Below, in pieces: positions 35,055 to 46,829 of a DNA stretch of 64,000 nucleotides. The first letter of the stretch is position 1; each line of letters starts with the position of its first letter. This stretch comes from Codonopsis lanceolata. Taxonomy: Eukaryota; Streptophyta; Magnoliopsida; Asterales; Campanulaceae. The stretch spans positions 39,980,331 through 40,044,330 of the forward strand of contig CM028377.1 in assembly GCA_013146195.2 (NCBI GenBank). The letters are read 5' to 3'. Both the position numbers and the translations under genes were made by a program. The notes under the pieces are model-generated. The model was not told the origin of the DNA. It did not search any database and saw only the letters and a list, made by a program, of their open reading frames with translations.

Positions 35055-36490
35055 GTTGCCAATTGAACTTACAGTTTGAGCTGAGTAAGCCTAGGCCTTC
35101 GTGGTCGATGATGGCGAGTTGTATCTTGACCAAATCGTTTAATTTCCCTCTTTCTCGTTCCTTTATTTATGTGTAGTAGATTCTGATTTCCCTCTTTTTC
35201 AGATCTGTATTTTTTTCCTATTGTTCATCTAACATGTTGTGTATTGCATGACTTAACCTTTTGTTTTATTGTACTTCCGAAGTTTAGGCCTACTATTACC
35301 CCCACCTGATGTATAATCTATTTGTAATTACCTAGGATTTTACTTTATGAATTTTAATCTTTGTACGTTCTGTTCCGTTACGATGCTCGTTTTATGTTGG
35401 CTTCCACGGTAGGAAAACATAACCTTTTTTTCTCTAAACGTTTATTTTAAGTACACTATGATTATTATTTTTTGTGATTTTTTTTATTTTCTAGTAAAAT
35501 ATATTAGATCTGTAAATTTAAAATACTGATCCTTCAATTTTAGATATGTTCTAATATTCATAGTTTTCTGTATAGTAAAACATATTAGATCTGCAAAATA
35601 AAAATACAGATCCTTCATTTTCGAAGTATTTTGAATTTCGTTGGGTTTTATATTTGATCTAAGTTGTTGAAGATCTTGTTCAAAAATTACCCATAAACCT
35701 TCATCAGTATTTTTTTCTAAAGAAATTTGTTTTTTAATTTTAGATTTGTCCTTTCTTTATATTTACTTATCAGATTTGTAATTTTAAGGTCAAAATATAA
35801 ATTTCTTTTTTTAAATATAGACATTGATTTTAATATTTAATGTGTAGATCTATAGCCTTAAAAGTACAAATTTAAAAGTTTTATATGTATTTAAGCATTT
35901 AAAATATAGATCTGTGTTTCGATGAAATTTTTTTTTCCAGTAAACTATATTAGATCTGTATACTTGAGTGTAAATATTTATTTTCAAGCCTATTTTTTAA
36001 GATTTTTAAGAAAAATTGAGATATAAGTTTTAGATAGCTAATAGCTAATATTTGCATTAGGCTTTTGGGTATAGAAAGGGAATATCCATTGATTATTTTA
36101 TAAAGACAATGAATTAACTATAAAAATCAGTCATTATAAATTATTTTACCTCGGCATCAACAATGGCTAATTCCATGGATGGTGGCAAGTTCAAATCATT
36201 ACCGGATGGAGCGAACCATTTTCTAGCGACTCAAACCTTTAGAATCCTATCTGATCTATGCTTGTGGATATCATTTAGTAGTGATGGTACGAAAGCCATG
36301 TTTTTTGGTCAATCTGATGTTTCCTTCAAATCTTTGGGAGTTGATGTTTGAAGAAAACCTGATATTTATACAAGAAGCTGAAAATTCAAAGAGATAAAAC
36401 TCAAAGGGTTTTAGAATCTGGACATTTGTGAAAGATTGATCAATAACAACAACAAACAGATGTTATCATATTTTTGAATGATTTAATTAA
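35055..36490. other. AT-rich region with degenerate AGATCTGTA repeats
   Basis: Several diverged ~100-bp repeats sharing YAGTAAAAYATATTAGATCTG occur at about 35490, 35570 and 35940. A 62-codon frame at 36163-36351 starts MANSMDGGKFKSLPDG, which has a faint flavour of a Copia gag start but no diagnostic motif. Otherwise nothing recognised. Confidence 0.35.
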
Positions 36491-36492
36491 TA

Positions 36493-36810
36493 TTGATCTC
36501 TGTCCCAAAATACATAACGTATTAGAAAAAAACAATTGTCTCAAAATATATGACCTTATAGGATTTCAATAAAAATTTATCCACATTTTACCAAAATTGC
36601 TCTTATCAATTATCCTAATTAAAAGTGTTTTTCAAACTTTGGGAAAAAATAGAATGATATAAAGAGGGATGTTAAGTGGAATGAATAAGATAATCGAGTA
36701 ACTTATCAACAATAATTGAACTTGAATAAAGATAAATCAGTCTTTTAATATGTTTCATTAATCTGTGTAAATTTCTAATTAAAGCTTCGTTTATTTTGGA
36801 ACGGAGAAAG
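36493..36810. mobile_element. Stowaway-like MITE, diverged
   Basis: Left end CTCTGTCCCAAAATACATAA and inverted right end CTTTCTCCGTTCCAAAATAA pair with mismatches; TA follows the right end. About 315 bp of AT-rich interior. Confidence 0.6.
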
Positions 36811-37958
36811 TAATAATTAAGATCAATTGCAGGCAGGTCCATTTTGCAAGATTTCCAACCACTTTATTCCCCCATTTTTTTGTAACCCAAAAAAGGCATT
36901 TTCGTTACATTGTTCCTGAAATACCCCCGGTTTTTCTCCCCGCCTATATTCGAAGACTTCTGCCTTGGTTATTTCAATTTTCAAGCATCATATACGGAAA
37001 TAGATAAACAAGAGATTCATCCAACTTCTTTCATCTTGAAGATCCCATCAGGTGGTTGACATTCACCCTTCCTTCATCTTGAAGTTTCGCTTAACATAGC
37101 TACTTACGCTTTGTTCCAGTTTGCATTGCTTGAGTTCAACTTGATAAAGCCTTTCTGTAAACCCAGGTTTTTTTTGCCAAGTTTTCTCCGCGAGGTCAAT
37201 TATTCACTCTTGAACGAAAGGCGGGTTTCAAATAATCAAACTAAGAATTTGTGCTTCCTCTTTACTTTATCTCGAATGGCCATGCTTTAAATGGGCTAAA
37301 GCTTCTGCTCCTACCACAAATCTTTTGTCTTCTTCTACACCTATTCCTTTGTCTCCACCCTCTAATCCTACGACTCTCCCTTTGTATGTGCAGATGCAAC
37401 TGCCACAAATCTTGCGCATGCATAAACCATAGACTCATGACGGTATTTGCAGAAAATTCTAATGTACAATTTGGAAATATAATATAAAAAGAAATCCTGA
37501 TGAATTTTTTTGGATTTGCGATGCCCATGTGATTGGGTTGCTCAACACTAGCCACCACAATCACACGGGCACTCAATAACATGAGTCCTAATAACAGTAC
37601 CAGATTGTTATTTCCACTAATTAGTCTCACTAAACAATCTCAAATAAACAATTACTCGACTAGATGGTCTAAAACAATAATTTGTCAAGAAAGCACACTG
37701 ATTATTATCATGGAACAATTTTGAAGCCAAATCAATACCCAAAGTTTACAATAAACATGTTTCAATAATTGGAGTACGAATCAAACAATGGTTATAATAG
37801 GGACAATCACGTGATTAAATTGACACATAATTAGTAATGCATAGTCTCCCTTATCTCAAAATACGATAATATTCACCGATAAAAACACGCTAGAAACCTA
37901 TCATAACAATCCTCGAGCCAAACCCAAAACTTCTACGAATATAAAATTATGGAATAAT
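36811..37958. other. intergenic, no gene seen
   Basis: Short overlapping frames at 37251-37724 on both strands have no domain. No repeat ends were recognised. Confidence 0.35.
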
Positions 37959-38941
37959 TGTGGGCCGATACACTTTTCTGAAATTATAACCACTCAACTA
38001 CCTTCTTTTTTTCCCAACCGGTAAAGTGTTTTTTCAAATTTTGTTCCAAAACTATCCTTTCCTCCGTCTTCGTCATTTGCAAACAGTTTTCTATGCCAAC
38101 TGAATAGGCATTGAATGTTCATAGTTTGTAAAGAGTTTGGGAAGAATAGTTGAAGAGTTTATTTGGTAACAATCAATAAACTACCTTTCAAATAAACAAT
38201 CAATTCATGACTACAACAACAGGTGTTGTGGAAGAGTTTCTGCTGTTGCTTGACTTCTTGGTTTCTTTTTTTTTGATTGTTTATTTGGGTGCATAACAGT
38301 GTGCGTTTGTGTGTGATTTTGTGAGGTTAATGCGTTTTGTTTGTTCTTCATTTTCTCTCTCTCTTTCTAGCATTATACCTTTCGATGTCCTTTGAGCGAT
38401 GTCAAAAAATGTTGAGAGATGCCCAAATTTGGGCAGTGGCTTTTGTATTGCAATGGTCAAAATTTTGAACGATGCCCAATTTTTTTCCTTGCAACACCCA
38501 AAATCGTGGTTTCTTTTTTTGATTGTTTATTTGGGTGCATAACAGTGTGTGTTTGTGTGTGATTTTGTGAGGTTAGTGCGTTTTGTTTGTTCTTCATTTT
38601 CTTCTCTCTTTTTAACATCGTACGTTTCAATGTCCTTTGAGCGATGCCCAATGTTTTTACTTGCGATGCCCAAATTTGGGCAGTGGTTTTTGCATTGCGT
38701 TGGCCAAAATTTTGAACGATGCCCAAATTTTTTTATTGCGACACCTAAAATTTTGAACGATGCCCAATTGTCTTCCTTGCGATGCCCAAATTTGGGCAGT
38801 GGCTTTGTCTACGTGCGTCTTTCCTTCATTAAGGGTAACTTCGTCATTTCTCCCCCAAAAGTGTACTATGGCGGTTTAAAAAAATTATCGTGGACTTTTG
38901 GGGTTAGATGTTCTCCATAGGGGACCGGCCCGGTTAGCTCC
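37959..38941. mobile_element. long-TIR DNA transposon, copy A (MULE-like?)
   Basis: Left end TGGGCCGATACACTTTTCTG matches the left end of copy B at 39098. The right end, inverted, GGGCCGGTCCCCTATGG resembles it, and the subterminal AAATGACGAAG/TTACCCTTAATGA is shared with copy B. Internally a ~145-bp block occurs twice (38259-38403 and 38506-38648). The motif GATGCCCAAATTTGGGCAG and shortened forms recur. No transposase. Confidence 0.6.
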
Positions 38942-39095
38942 CTAAAATGATCGCTCGCGGCTTAAAACTACAAAACCCACATGGTTTCTCTCTCTATCGT
39001 CTCCAAGGCAAGAAGAATGGGAAACAAATTGGCTTGCTCTTCAGCTTCTTCACGTGTGGGCCGTGTGGCCCAAGAAAAGAGAAAAGAAAATGAAT

Positions 39096-40738
39096 AATTG
39101 CAGGCCGATACACTTTCTTGAAATTATAACCGCTACAGTACCTTTTTTTGTTTTCAACCGCATAAGTCTACTTTTGTTAATTTTTTCCTGAAATGCCCAC
39201 CATTCTCAATTTCTCTCGTTCCTCCTTTGCTTTCTTCCTTCCTTTCTTCCTCTCCATTAATATTGCACGGTTGATATATTCAGTCCACACCTCAAGAAGA
39301 TTAAGCAAGCATTTCTGATCCTATCCAATAGATGAAGATTGGAATAGTGAGTCCTTTTCATTTTAAGAGTTGACTATATATATGTATATATGCACCCACT
39401 TCAACTCCTAGCGAAACATCACATTCTAGTGTGACGATGGAATCATCACTAATGTATCCGACACTACAGATGTCGATGTCGCCAACTTCTTCAAGAAATT
39501 GGGGCAAACTGCGGTCTTCAATATTAGGGAGTGCTACCTCTCTTAGCAATTCAAAGACATGGAGGCCTACTACGGAAGCAACCGGGCAACTTTATACGCA
39601 ATCATTTTAGCAGCCCATGGTCATTTATCTCTGTTGTCTTAGCCATTGTTCTGTTGGTGCTCACAGGATTACAAACAAAGAGGCAACGATGCTCAATCGA
39701 AGGCAACGATGCTCACATCTTGATAGCTCTTGTGGGCATCGTTGCCTTCGATGTGGGTGTCGTTGCCTCCGATGTGTGTGTCGTTACCTATGATGTGGAC
39801 ATCGTTGCCTCCGATGTGTGCGTTGTTGCCTTCAATGTTGGCGTGATTGCTTCCGATGTGGGCATCGTTGCCATGACCAACACACCCACTTCTTGATTTG
39901 GAATCCAAAAGGCGATTTCCCTCGATCAACAACTTCTTGATTAATTTGGAGATTCTCGACAAGGATAACCAAACATAAGCTAACCCAGATGCACATCGCA
40001 CATTACGACGCGGGGTTTTGAACTTACAATGCAGGTGTTGAAATTACGACGCAAGGTTTGAACTTACGACGCAGGATTTTAAACTTACGACACGGGGTAT
40101 TAAACTTACGACGTGGGGTTTTCGGTTCTCTGTTGTTGGGTTTTATGAAGAAAAAAAACTGGAGACAATAATGAAAAATGATGCGTTGTCATGGCCTCGA
40201 AAGAAGATGAACTGGGTGATCAATGTAAAGTAGCTTTGAAGAAGAGAAGTTTTGGGATATCGGTCAAAGAAGACGAACTGGGTGACTTAACTCAGTTACG
40301 TTCATAATATTTTGACAAATGTTACCAAATTCAGTGTTGTTCCACTTTTTAAGGCAAGCTTAAAGGCACTAATTTCTTACAGACTTTTCTCCATTGCCAA
40401 TTTTCTTGGTAAGCCTTAAACCAAGCAGCCTCTCTCCTTTACTTTTAGTCGAGACCTTTGAGACTGCCAAGCGTAGTTTTGCCTGCATATGAAAATGATG
40501 CTCGAAATTGATGATCAATGCCTAATTTTTGTATTACGATGCCCAAATTTTGGCGAGGATTTTTGCATTGCGATGCCCAAATTTTTGAACAACGCCCAAA
40601 TTAGGACGGTGGCTTTGTGTGCGTGTTTTTTCATCATTAAGGGTATCTTCGTCATTTCCCCCCCAAATTATACTCTAGCGGTTAAAAATAAATATAAGAC
40701 TTTTTCGATTATAATATCATGACAGTAGATCGGCCCCG
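39096..40738. mobile_element. long-TIR DNA transposon, copy B (MULE-like?)
   Basis: Ends GCAGGCCGATACACTTTC and (inverted) GGGGCCGATCTACTGTCATG. AAAAGAAAATGA occurs just outside both ends (~39081 and ~40748), a possible 9-12 bp target duplication as in Mutator-like elements, though five extra bases on the right make this uncertain. The GATGCCCAAATTT motif recurs near the right end. It contains the 21-bp minisatellite at 39681-39872. No transposase frame. Confidence 0.6.
39681..39872. repeat. 21-bp minisatellite with inverted block
   Basis: Units of the type GATGTGGGTGTCGTTGCCTCC run from ~39733 to 39872 (about seven). The two units at 39681-39718 are in inverted orientation, so the segment 39681-39772 can fold into a ~38-bp stem with a short loop. 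The unit length keeps frames open: the plus strand reads heptads such as FDVGVVA and SDVCVVT. Confidence 0.9.
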
Positions 40739-41207
40739 ACTATCACCCAAAAGAAAATGATCGATACCACTTCAAGTATCCACTACACCATATAGCCTAG
40801 ACTAGATGACTCATCATGCTTAAGACGGTTAGAGGAGGATATGGATCCATTCCATATACTCCTTGGTGTGCACCAATTATTATTAACATTAAATATATTA
40901 TTATAAATGTTAACTAAAATAATAAAAATAAAGAAAACAAAACAAAATATCATTTAGTTTATACGTCAAAAATGTTATCAAATTTGTTTATTTATAAAAT
41001 CAAAATAAATAAAATATCGGAGTTTTACAAAAAGTATTTCCATAAGCATGCTTTGAAAATATGAACAGTTTAAGGAATTGTCATAAACACGTACGGATTT
41101 TGAAAGAAAGAGATATAAGTATATCCAAACCCTAAGGGTATTGCAACCAAAACAAATTCAAAAGCACTTACAGCTAGGGGTTAGATCAAACACCCATGAT
41201 GAAATTG
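40739..41207. other. intergenic, nothing recognised
   Basis: AT-rich DNA between copy B and the hAT MITE. Confidence 0.4.
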
Positions 41208-41663
41208 GTTGGGACTAATGGTGGAAAATTCTGTTCACGTTCATATTTTCGTTCAGACCGTCCACTAAAATATGAGTATGAATAAACTTAAATTTTAATC
41301 TGGACATAAATGGGCATGTCCACTTAGACCATTAAGTTTTATGGGCACAAATGGGCGCCCACATTTTCACCTCTCACTCTCATGATCAAATTTTTTTTGT
41401 ATACCTGATAATCCAAAATTGGTTCTCTCTATACATTTACAATTCTATCAATAATAATTCATTAAGACAGAGAAAGTGTGGGGTAGAGAGAGAAACTATA
41501 GAAAGAGATACGTGGCTGCTACTTGTTCTTCGGGTTTAGTTTTCAGAATCAAAGAAATAGTAATAGTCAATTTTTTAAGGATAAAAAATTGACCCATTTT
41601 TTAATTTTTTTTTCCGATATCATATTATTTTTTATATACGGTCAATTACGTATTTTCTGGTTA

Positions 41664-41666
<3 letters not shown>

Positions 41667-41714
<48 letters not shown>
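41667..41714. repeat. (AT)n microsatellite
   Basis: About 23 AT units inside the hAT MITE. Confidence 0.95.
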
Positions 41715-41717
<3 letters not shown>

Positions 41718-41958
41718 ATTTTCATTTAAAAACAATCGATTTAACGTAAAAATTAAGGAAATAAGAGAGTATTTTATTTCAATTAACATACGACAAAAGT
41801 GAAAATATGTTCTTATTTTGATATTATTATTGGTTCTGCCAACACTAACACGTCATGTAAAGTTTTTGAGTTCTTTTTTGAAATTTGGTTGCATTGGAAA
41901 TGGTGACAGAGGTTAAAATGTTACTAAAAATGTTGGCATTTTCCAATTATTATGGTTG

Positions 41959-42020
<62 letters not shown>
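41959..42020. repeat. (TA)n microsatellite
   Basis: About 30 TA units inside the hAT MITE. Confidence 0.95.
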
Positions 42021-42023
<3 letters not shown>

Positions 42024-42258
42024 GGTTAGTTGTAACTTTGATAATTTTTTGTAAAAAAAATTATTTTTTTGTAATTTTTGTATTTATTTGATAAATGCAT
42101 GTTAATGAGTAAATGATCACTCATGCCCATTTAGTGTCCACCTATATATACTCATGTTATTAAATTGACATTTACTTATCCACCCATTTGAGTCTGCAGT
42201 CCATTTAGGTCCGCCCACGTTTTCCTATGTCCGCTCATTTACCACCTCTAGTAGGGAC

Positions 42259-43134
42259 ATTGCCATATTGGAATTGAAATTATTGAGGTGGTTGCTCATA
42301 ATAAGGCACATGATGAGGTTGGCAATGATATAAAGGAGGATATAGAAGGACAACCTCTTCGCGGTAATAATAGTAGTTCCGGTATCGGGAGCATGGTTAA
42401 CGAAATATCATTTCCACTTTAATAGAGATCTCTCCATTTAACTAAGTATTTCCTCAAAAGGAGAGATCTCATCGTGGTAATAATAGAAGAAAATTATTTA
42501 GAAAAATAACTTTATTACTCAACTTAGTTAATATGAGCAAGTAATTATGGGTAAATTTGTCCAAACATATCATTAATTAATGAAATAACTAATTATATAG
42601 TAGATAAACAAAAACTGTAGTGGAAATAGTCTATCACTTACTCAAATAAATTGGAAATCTTGTTTGGATTTTTTGATTTAAATCGCTTGGAAAGAGACCG
42701 GACTTTCCGGCTTTTGCAAGGAAACAGCGCACCCTCCTTTGCCAGCCGCCAGCCCTCTCTCTCTCCCTCAAGTGGGGCCACGCTATTTCTTTTCCATTTC
42801 TTTGATTTTCAGTCATTTTGTAATTCAAAAAATATATATTTTTAAGTACGCATTTTTATCTATAAATAGAGACTTGGTTTGACTCATTTGCACACCAAAT
42901 AATTTTTTAAAATTTTTGAATTTATTAAGAAATAAAAATGGTGTGATATGTGAAATTATTGGGGTTTGTACCAAAATGTTGTATTTATTTTTTTGTTTGG
43001 GCAACTTATAGGTATCAAATGAGTTTTTATATTCATTTTTAATGAGTTGAGTAGTATATGAGAATCAAATATGATCCATTGTTGTTTCTTCTCTGATTAG
43101 GTGCTTCGAGCAGAAAGGAAATAGGTAAAATAAA
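42259..43134. other. intergenic, nothing recognised
   Basis: AT-rich; a small GC-rich patch at 42690-42780 has no coding signature on either strand. Confidence 0.4.
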
Positions 43135-44049
43135 GATATGTTTGTTTCACGGAAAATAATTTCCAAAAAATGATCTATGGAAAATGAAAAGATTTCCTTT
43201 TGATGTTTGGTAAATCTTTTGAAAATGTTTTCGGTGTTTGATAAACGCACGAAAAATGTTACGGAAACAATATATGAATAAATAAATAAAAATTCTAATA
43301 TTAATGCTCATATTGAATAAAAGATAGTGTTGAACATCAAGTAATTTACGTTTAGAAACCCTCTATTTATCATTAGTGATGTCAAATCAATAAGGTCTAT
43401 ATTTTTTCAATCTCATAAATACAAATAAAAAAATTGATAATTAATATCAAAAAAATGTTTTAAATAAGAAAATGATAATGTTTGGGACATCTTTAAATAA
43501 TATAGTGGAGCTCTAATTTTATGACGTGGTGAGTATTTACTAAAAGGGTAATACTAGGACCACTCTAATAACACTCAATTTTGGGTACCAAATGATGTGA
43601 CATCTTATGTGTCATATTGTTAACATAACTTTTTAACTTATAGTGGAGCCCATAAAATGCCAAATAAGATGACACATTGGAAACCACATCATTTGGTGCA
43701 CAAATTTGAGTGCTATTGAGTGACTCTAACATTACTCTTTACTAAAATGATATTTTATAAATAGTGTGCACAAACCCAATTTATATTTCTAAAAATTTAT
43801 TTGTTGAGTGTCATATTGTGCGTGTATGTAAACATGTCTAATTGTGGAAGGGGAAGATAGGTGCTCGAACATTTAGAAGATGACATATGAAAAATGAATC
43901 TGTAAGTCATTTTCTTGGAAATAAGTCTTCATTTTCCTTTGACTCGGAAAAGCTTTTTATATTGTTTACATTTTACTAAGGTTACCAAATACAAAAAAAT
44001 GAGAAAAACGTTTTGCGGAAGTCATTTTCCGAAAAACAAACACGGAGCC
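43135..44049. mobile_element. non-autonomous TIR element (hAT-like), disrupted by a nested MITE
   Basis: Left TATGTTTGTTTCACGGAAAA and inverted right GTGTTTGTTTTTCGGAAAA form the TIR; AGGCTCC precedes it on the right, as in many plant hAT ends. The inner arms keep mirrored GGAAAAT/TTTTCC stretches. The left terminus is eroded, so the superfamily is inferred. Confidence 0.6.
43546..43737. mobile_element. Mutator-like MITE, 192 bp, nested
   Basis: Ends GGGTAATACTAGGACCACTC and, inverted, GAGTAATGTTAGAGTCACTC, with the similarity continuing inward (CACTCAA, ACCAAATGATGTG). Both sides are flanked by the perfect 10-bp duplication TTTACTAAAA (43536-43545 and 43738-43747), in the range for Mutator-like elements. 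Confidence 0.9.
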
Positions 44050-44250
44050 TAACTCACTTAGCCTCAGTAGATAATTTAATATATTTACCTCCTACAAAAT
44101 CTAGTACCAGAGCTTTTCAACACGAGTGTCGCAAGTGTAGGAAATAAGAAATTGACGAGGGCAGCTAAAGTCAAACAGTGGTGGTCGCTCCACCACGAGT
44201 AGTAGTGGTCTTTCTATTACGCTCTATAGAAATTTATGTTGGGTTTCTTA

Positions 44251-44630
44251 TGGCAAGTTCAATGATAATACTTGCCTATAGGTATCAAAACTCAATTTTG
44301 ATACATATTGGTTATTTATGAGTATCAAATTATCATCTCCAATCATAGGTATCAAAATTTGATATAATAATAATTTTGAAAAAATTATATCCAACATATC
44401 ATAATATAAAAACAAAATTAAAATATTAATATACAATAATTTACCAACACATATTATGACATAAATATATGGTCAAAATGAAGGGTATTAAAACCAGGTA
44501 TGGTATTAGGGGAGGTACCTCCTTTAGTACCACACCTAATTTTGATACATTTTATTTTAACCATTGGAAAACCTAATATTCTTACATATGTATCAAAATT
44601 TGATTTAACATCTACTATTAGACTTTGCCA
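44251..44630. mobile_element. PIF/Harbinger-like MITE, 380 bp
   Basis: Ends TGGCAAGTTCAATGATAAT and, inverted, TGGCAAAGTCTAATAGTAG, flanked by TTA on both sides (44248-44250 and 44631-44633). The motif TATCAAAAYT occurs several times inside in both orientations. Confidence 0.8.
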
Positions 44631-45027
44631 TTATTGATTGATTTTGTATTTCATGTTTTTGTTAGTGGTAAGGCTCCTTTGTCCGTGGTCTTGGTTGTCC
44701 CCTTCCTTGTTCATTTTTCCTCATTTAATTATATATGGTTTAAAATAAAATAAAAAGATGAGTAGTCACAACTTTACGAAAAAAATGGGATGAGTAAGTC
44801 AGTCTTCTTGTAAACTTTTTTATTTTGTATTAAACTTGTTAAAACGATATTTATTTTGGGACATATGTAACACAAATGCATCTCATCCCATCTCATTGAC
44901 ATCACTATTAACTTTTGTTTTTTTAAAATGTCACTTGTCATCGCTTAAGCACAAATTACCATTTATCGCTTAAGCACAAATTACCATTTATCACTTATAT
45001 CGGCTCTTTCACCTAGAGGACGTGCTT

Positions 45028-45155
45028 ATAATCCATCTGTCCTAAAATATATGATGTTTGGGGTTTTTCACACAGATTAATAAAATATATTGTAAAGACT
45101 AAACTGTCCCTATCCAAACATTAATGAGGTGTCTTGATATTTTTGCCCAAGATGA
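45028..45155. mobile_element. Stowaway-like MITE left part
   Basis: CCATCTGTCCTAAAATATAT followed by GATGTTTGGGGTTTTTCACA is a widespread plant MITE left arm. The right end is not found before the microsatellite at 45198. Confidence 0.45.
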
Positions 45156-45197
45156 CAAACACGAATTACAGAGTCAATATAATAAATAATATATATT

Positions 45198-45208
45198 GTG
45201 TGTGTGTA

Positions 45209-45258
<50 letters not shown>
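45198..45258. repeat. (TG)n(TA)n microsatellite
   Basis: TG-rich repeats change into ~18 TA units. Confidence 0.95.
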
Positions 45259-45261
<3 letters not shown>

Positions 45262-45677
45262 TAAATTTGTTTAAATTAGTGAGAACTCATCTACCAATTT
45301 TCATTTCCTTTTTAGTTTCTCTCTCCTGAAACTAAAGATAGGGGGTGGTGGTCAAAAGTGATATACTAAAGAATGAAAGAGAAGAGTCAAATAAATAAAT
45401 AATTAAGGGATTAGACAGAGAAAGCAACGGTAGCTAAGCGGGGGAGGTGCAAAGAAGATGGTAAAAGGGTTTGTTATTATCCACTAAGGTATTCGTGGCA
45501 GTAAAAAAGAAGAAAGAAGGAGTACAAAGTTTAAAAAGAGAACAAAAAAAATAAAAATAAAATAAATTCAGCCTGAAAAGGATGGAAGAAAGTCGGTTGA
45601 AATAAAAACGTAGGAAGAAAAACGTGAATAAGAAACGGTTAGATTGGATTAAGTTGAAATAAAAACAGTTTAGTCGA

Positions 45678-45809
45678 GATTTAATTCTGGCCGGTGATTG
45701 TCTTTGGTAAAATCTGGCCGGTAAATAGTTTTTCCCAAAGATTTAATCCTGGCCGGTGATTGTCTTTGGTAAAATCAAATCCCAACCGGTAAATAGTTTT
45801 TCCCAACCG
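45678..45809. repeat. tandem duplication, ~65-bp unit
   Basis: GATTTAATYCTGGCCGGTGA begins at 45678 and again at 45740. Both copies end with CCGGTAAATAGTTTTTCCCAA; the second has a small insertion. Confidence 0.9.
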
Positions 45810-46024
45810 TCTGATCTGTTTTATATAATAGATTGTAGGTCTCCAATGAGCATCTTATGGATCTTAATTCGTAAGACGGAGTTTCACTTTTTTACAGTTC
45901 AACCCACCAACACACGGTGAATCGGGTTAGTGAGATGTGTCTTATGAAAAATATTCATAAGACTGTATTTCCTAAGTTTTAATTTGTCACATATATATAA
46001 ATACTAATCTATATTATTATTTGT

Positions 46025-46527
46025 AGATATCCTGCTTTGAAGAAGTTGGTGCTCCATTCACAAGACAAGTATTTTATGTTGGCCCTGTCATCAGTTGTTG
46101 GTGAACTAAAAATTTGGAATCTCTTGAAATTGGGAGTAGTTTCCATTTTAAAGATATTGCCACCGAGATTGGCACTCATTGTCAGAGTTTTGTTGCCTTA
46201 AGTTTGGTTGCAGCAACACCCTATGCCTATATTGGAGGAGAAGAAGTAATGGCCATTGTTACTTGTTTGCCCAAGATTAAGTGTTTAGCTATGAGGTATG
46301 TATCACTTGGACGGGAGAACCTGATCAAAATTTTGAAGGGGTGTGTCGAACTTGTGCATTTGGATGTTTGTGATAGTTGTGGTTTTGACGATTACAATGA
46401 GGAACTATTGAAGCTTGCTTCCTATATCCCAACATTTGAGTGTTCAGGTTCAGTTGATTTTGATTCATTGGGAGCTTTTGATTTTAATGATTTTTTCTAT
46501 GATTATGGTGATTATGACGAGATTTAG
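46025..46527 (+). pseudogene. 3' exon fragment of an F-box/LRR-like gene
   Basis: After a possible acceptor (TTTGTAG, ~46026) the frame reads YPALKKLVLHS, then loses one base in an A run (~46108). It resumes as NLESLEIG, DIATEIGTHCQSFVALSL, VTCLPKIKCLAMR and HLDVCDSCGFDDY to a TAG at 46525. This matches the leucine-rich-repeat half of plant F-box/LRR proteins of the At3g48880 type. No F-box exon is seen upstream to 44700. The acidic tail (DFNDFFYDYGDYDE) is unusual. A degraded gene fragment or retained exon is most likely. Confidence 0.65.
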
Positions 46528-46579
46528 TCGATTTAATTGATTATGATTAGTTGATCACAATTATGATTAATATTCCAGT

Positions 46580-46806
46580 TCCAAAAAAGGGGAAACTCTC
46601 CCCCCCGAGAGCCCCCACACCCAGCCCCATGAGAATGTGAAAAGGAAAATCACGGTGACTCAGCGATTAAGTAGCTAAGAGGACCCGTGTCTAGTACCTA
46701 CAAGGAGCCATCCCCACAAGAGGATGAAACCCCCACACTACGGTTGCTAGGACTCGATCCTTGGTCATGTTCCAAATCTACTAGCTCTTAACCAACTGAT
46801 CCTTGG
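46580..46806 (-). mobile_element. tRNA-derived SINE, minus orientation
   Basis: On the minus strand TCAGTTGGTTAAGAGC (A box) and GGATCGAGTCC (B box) are ~45 nt apart. The body continues through GTGTGGGGGTTTCATCC. It lies just downstream of the F-box/LRR fragment. Confidence 0.75.
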
Positions 46807-46829
46807 TCCTGTTCCAGTGATTAGGGACT

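Larger units (their letters stand above)
41216..42250. mobile_element. hAT-type MITE with 8-bp target-site duplication
   Basis: Ends TAATGGTGGAAAATT and, inverted, TAGAGGTGGTAAATG are typical of hAT non-autonomous elements. The flanks GTTGGGAC (41208-41215) and GTAGGGAC (42251-42258) match at 7 of 8 positions, the hAT duplication length. The interior holds two long (AT)n runs and no transposase. Confidence 0.85.

Noticed and set aside
36163..36351. Copia gag start (MANSMDGGKFKSLPDG)
   Set aside because: Too short and no gag core or zinc knuckle; mentioned only as a faint resemblance.
37251..37724. overlapping frames on both strands
   Set aside because: Neither has a recognisable motif or a plausible gene structure.
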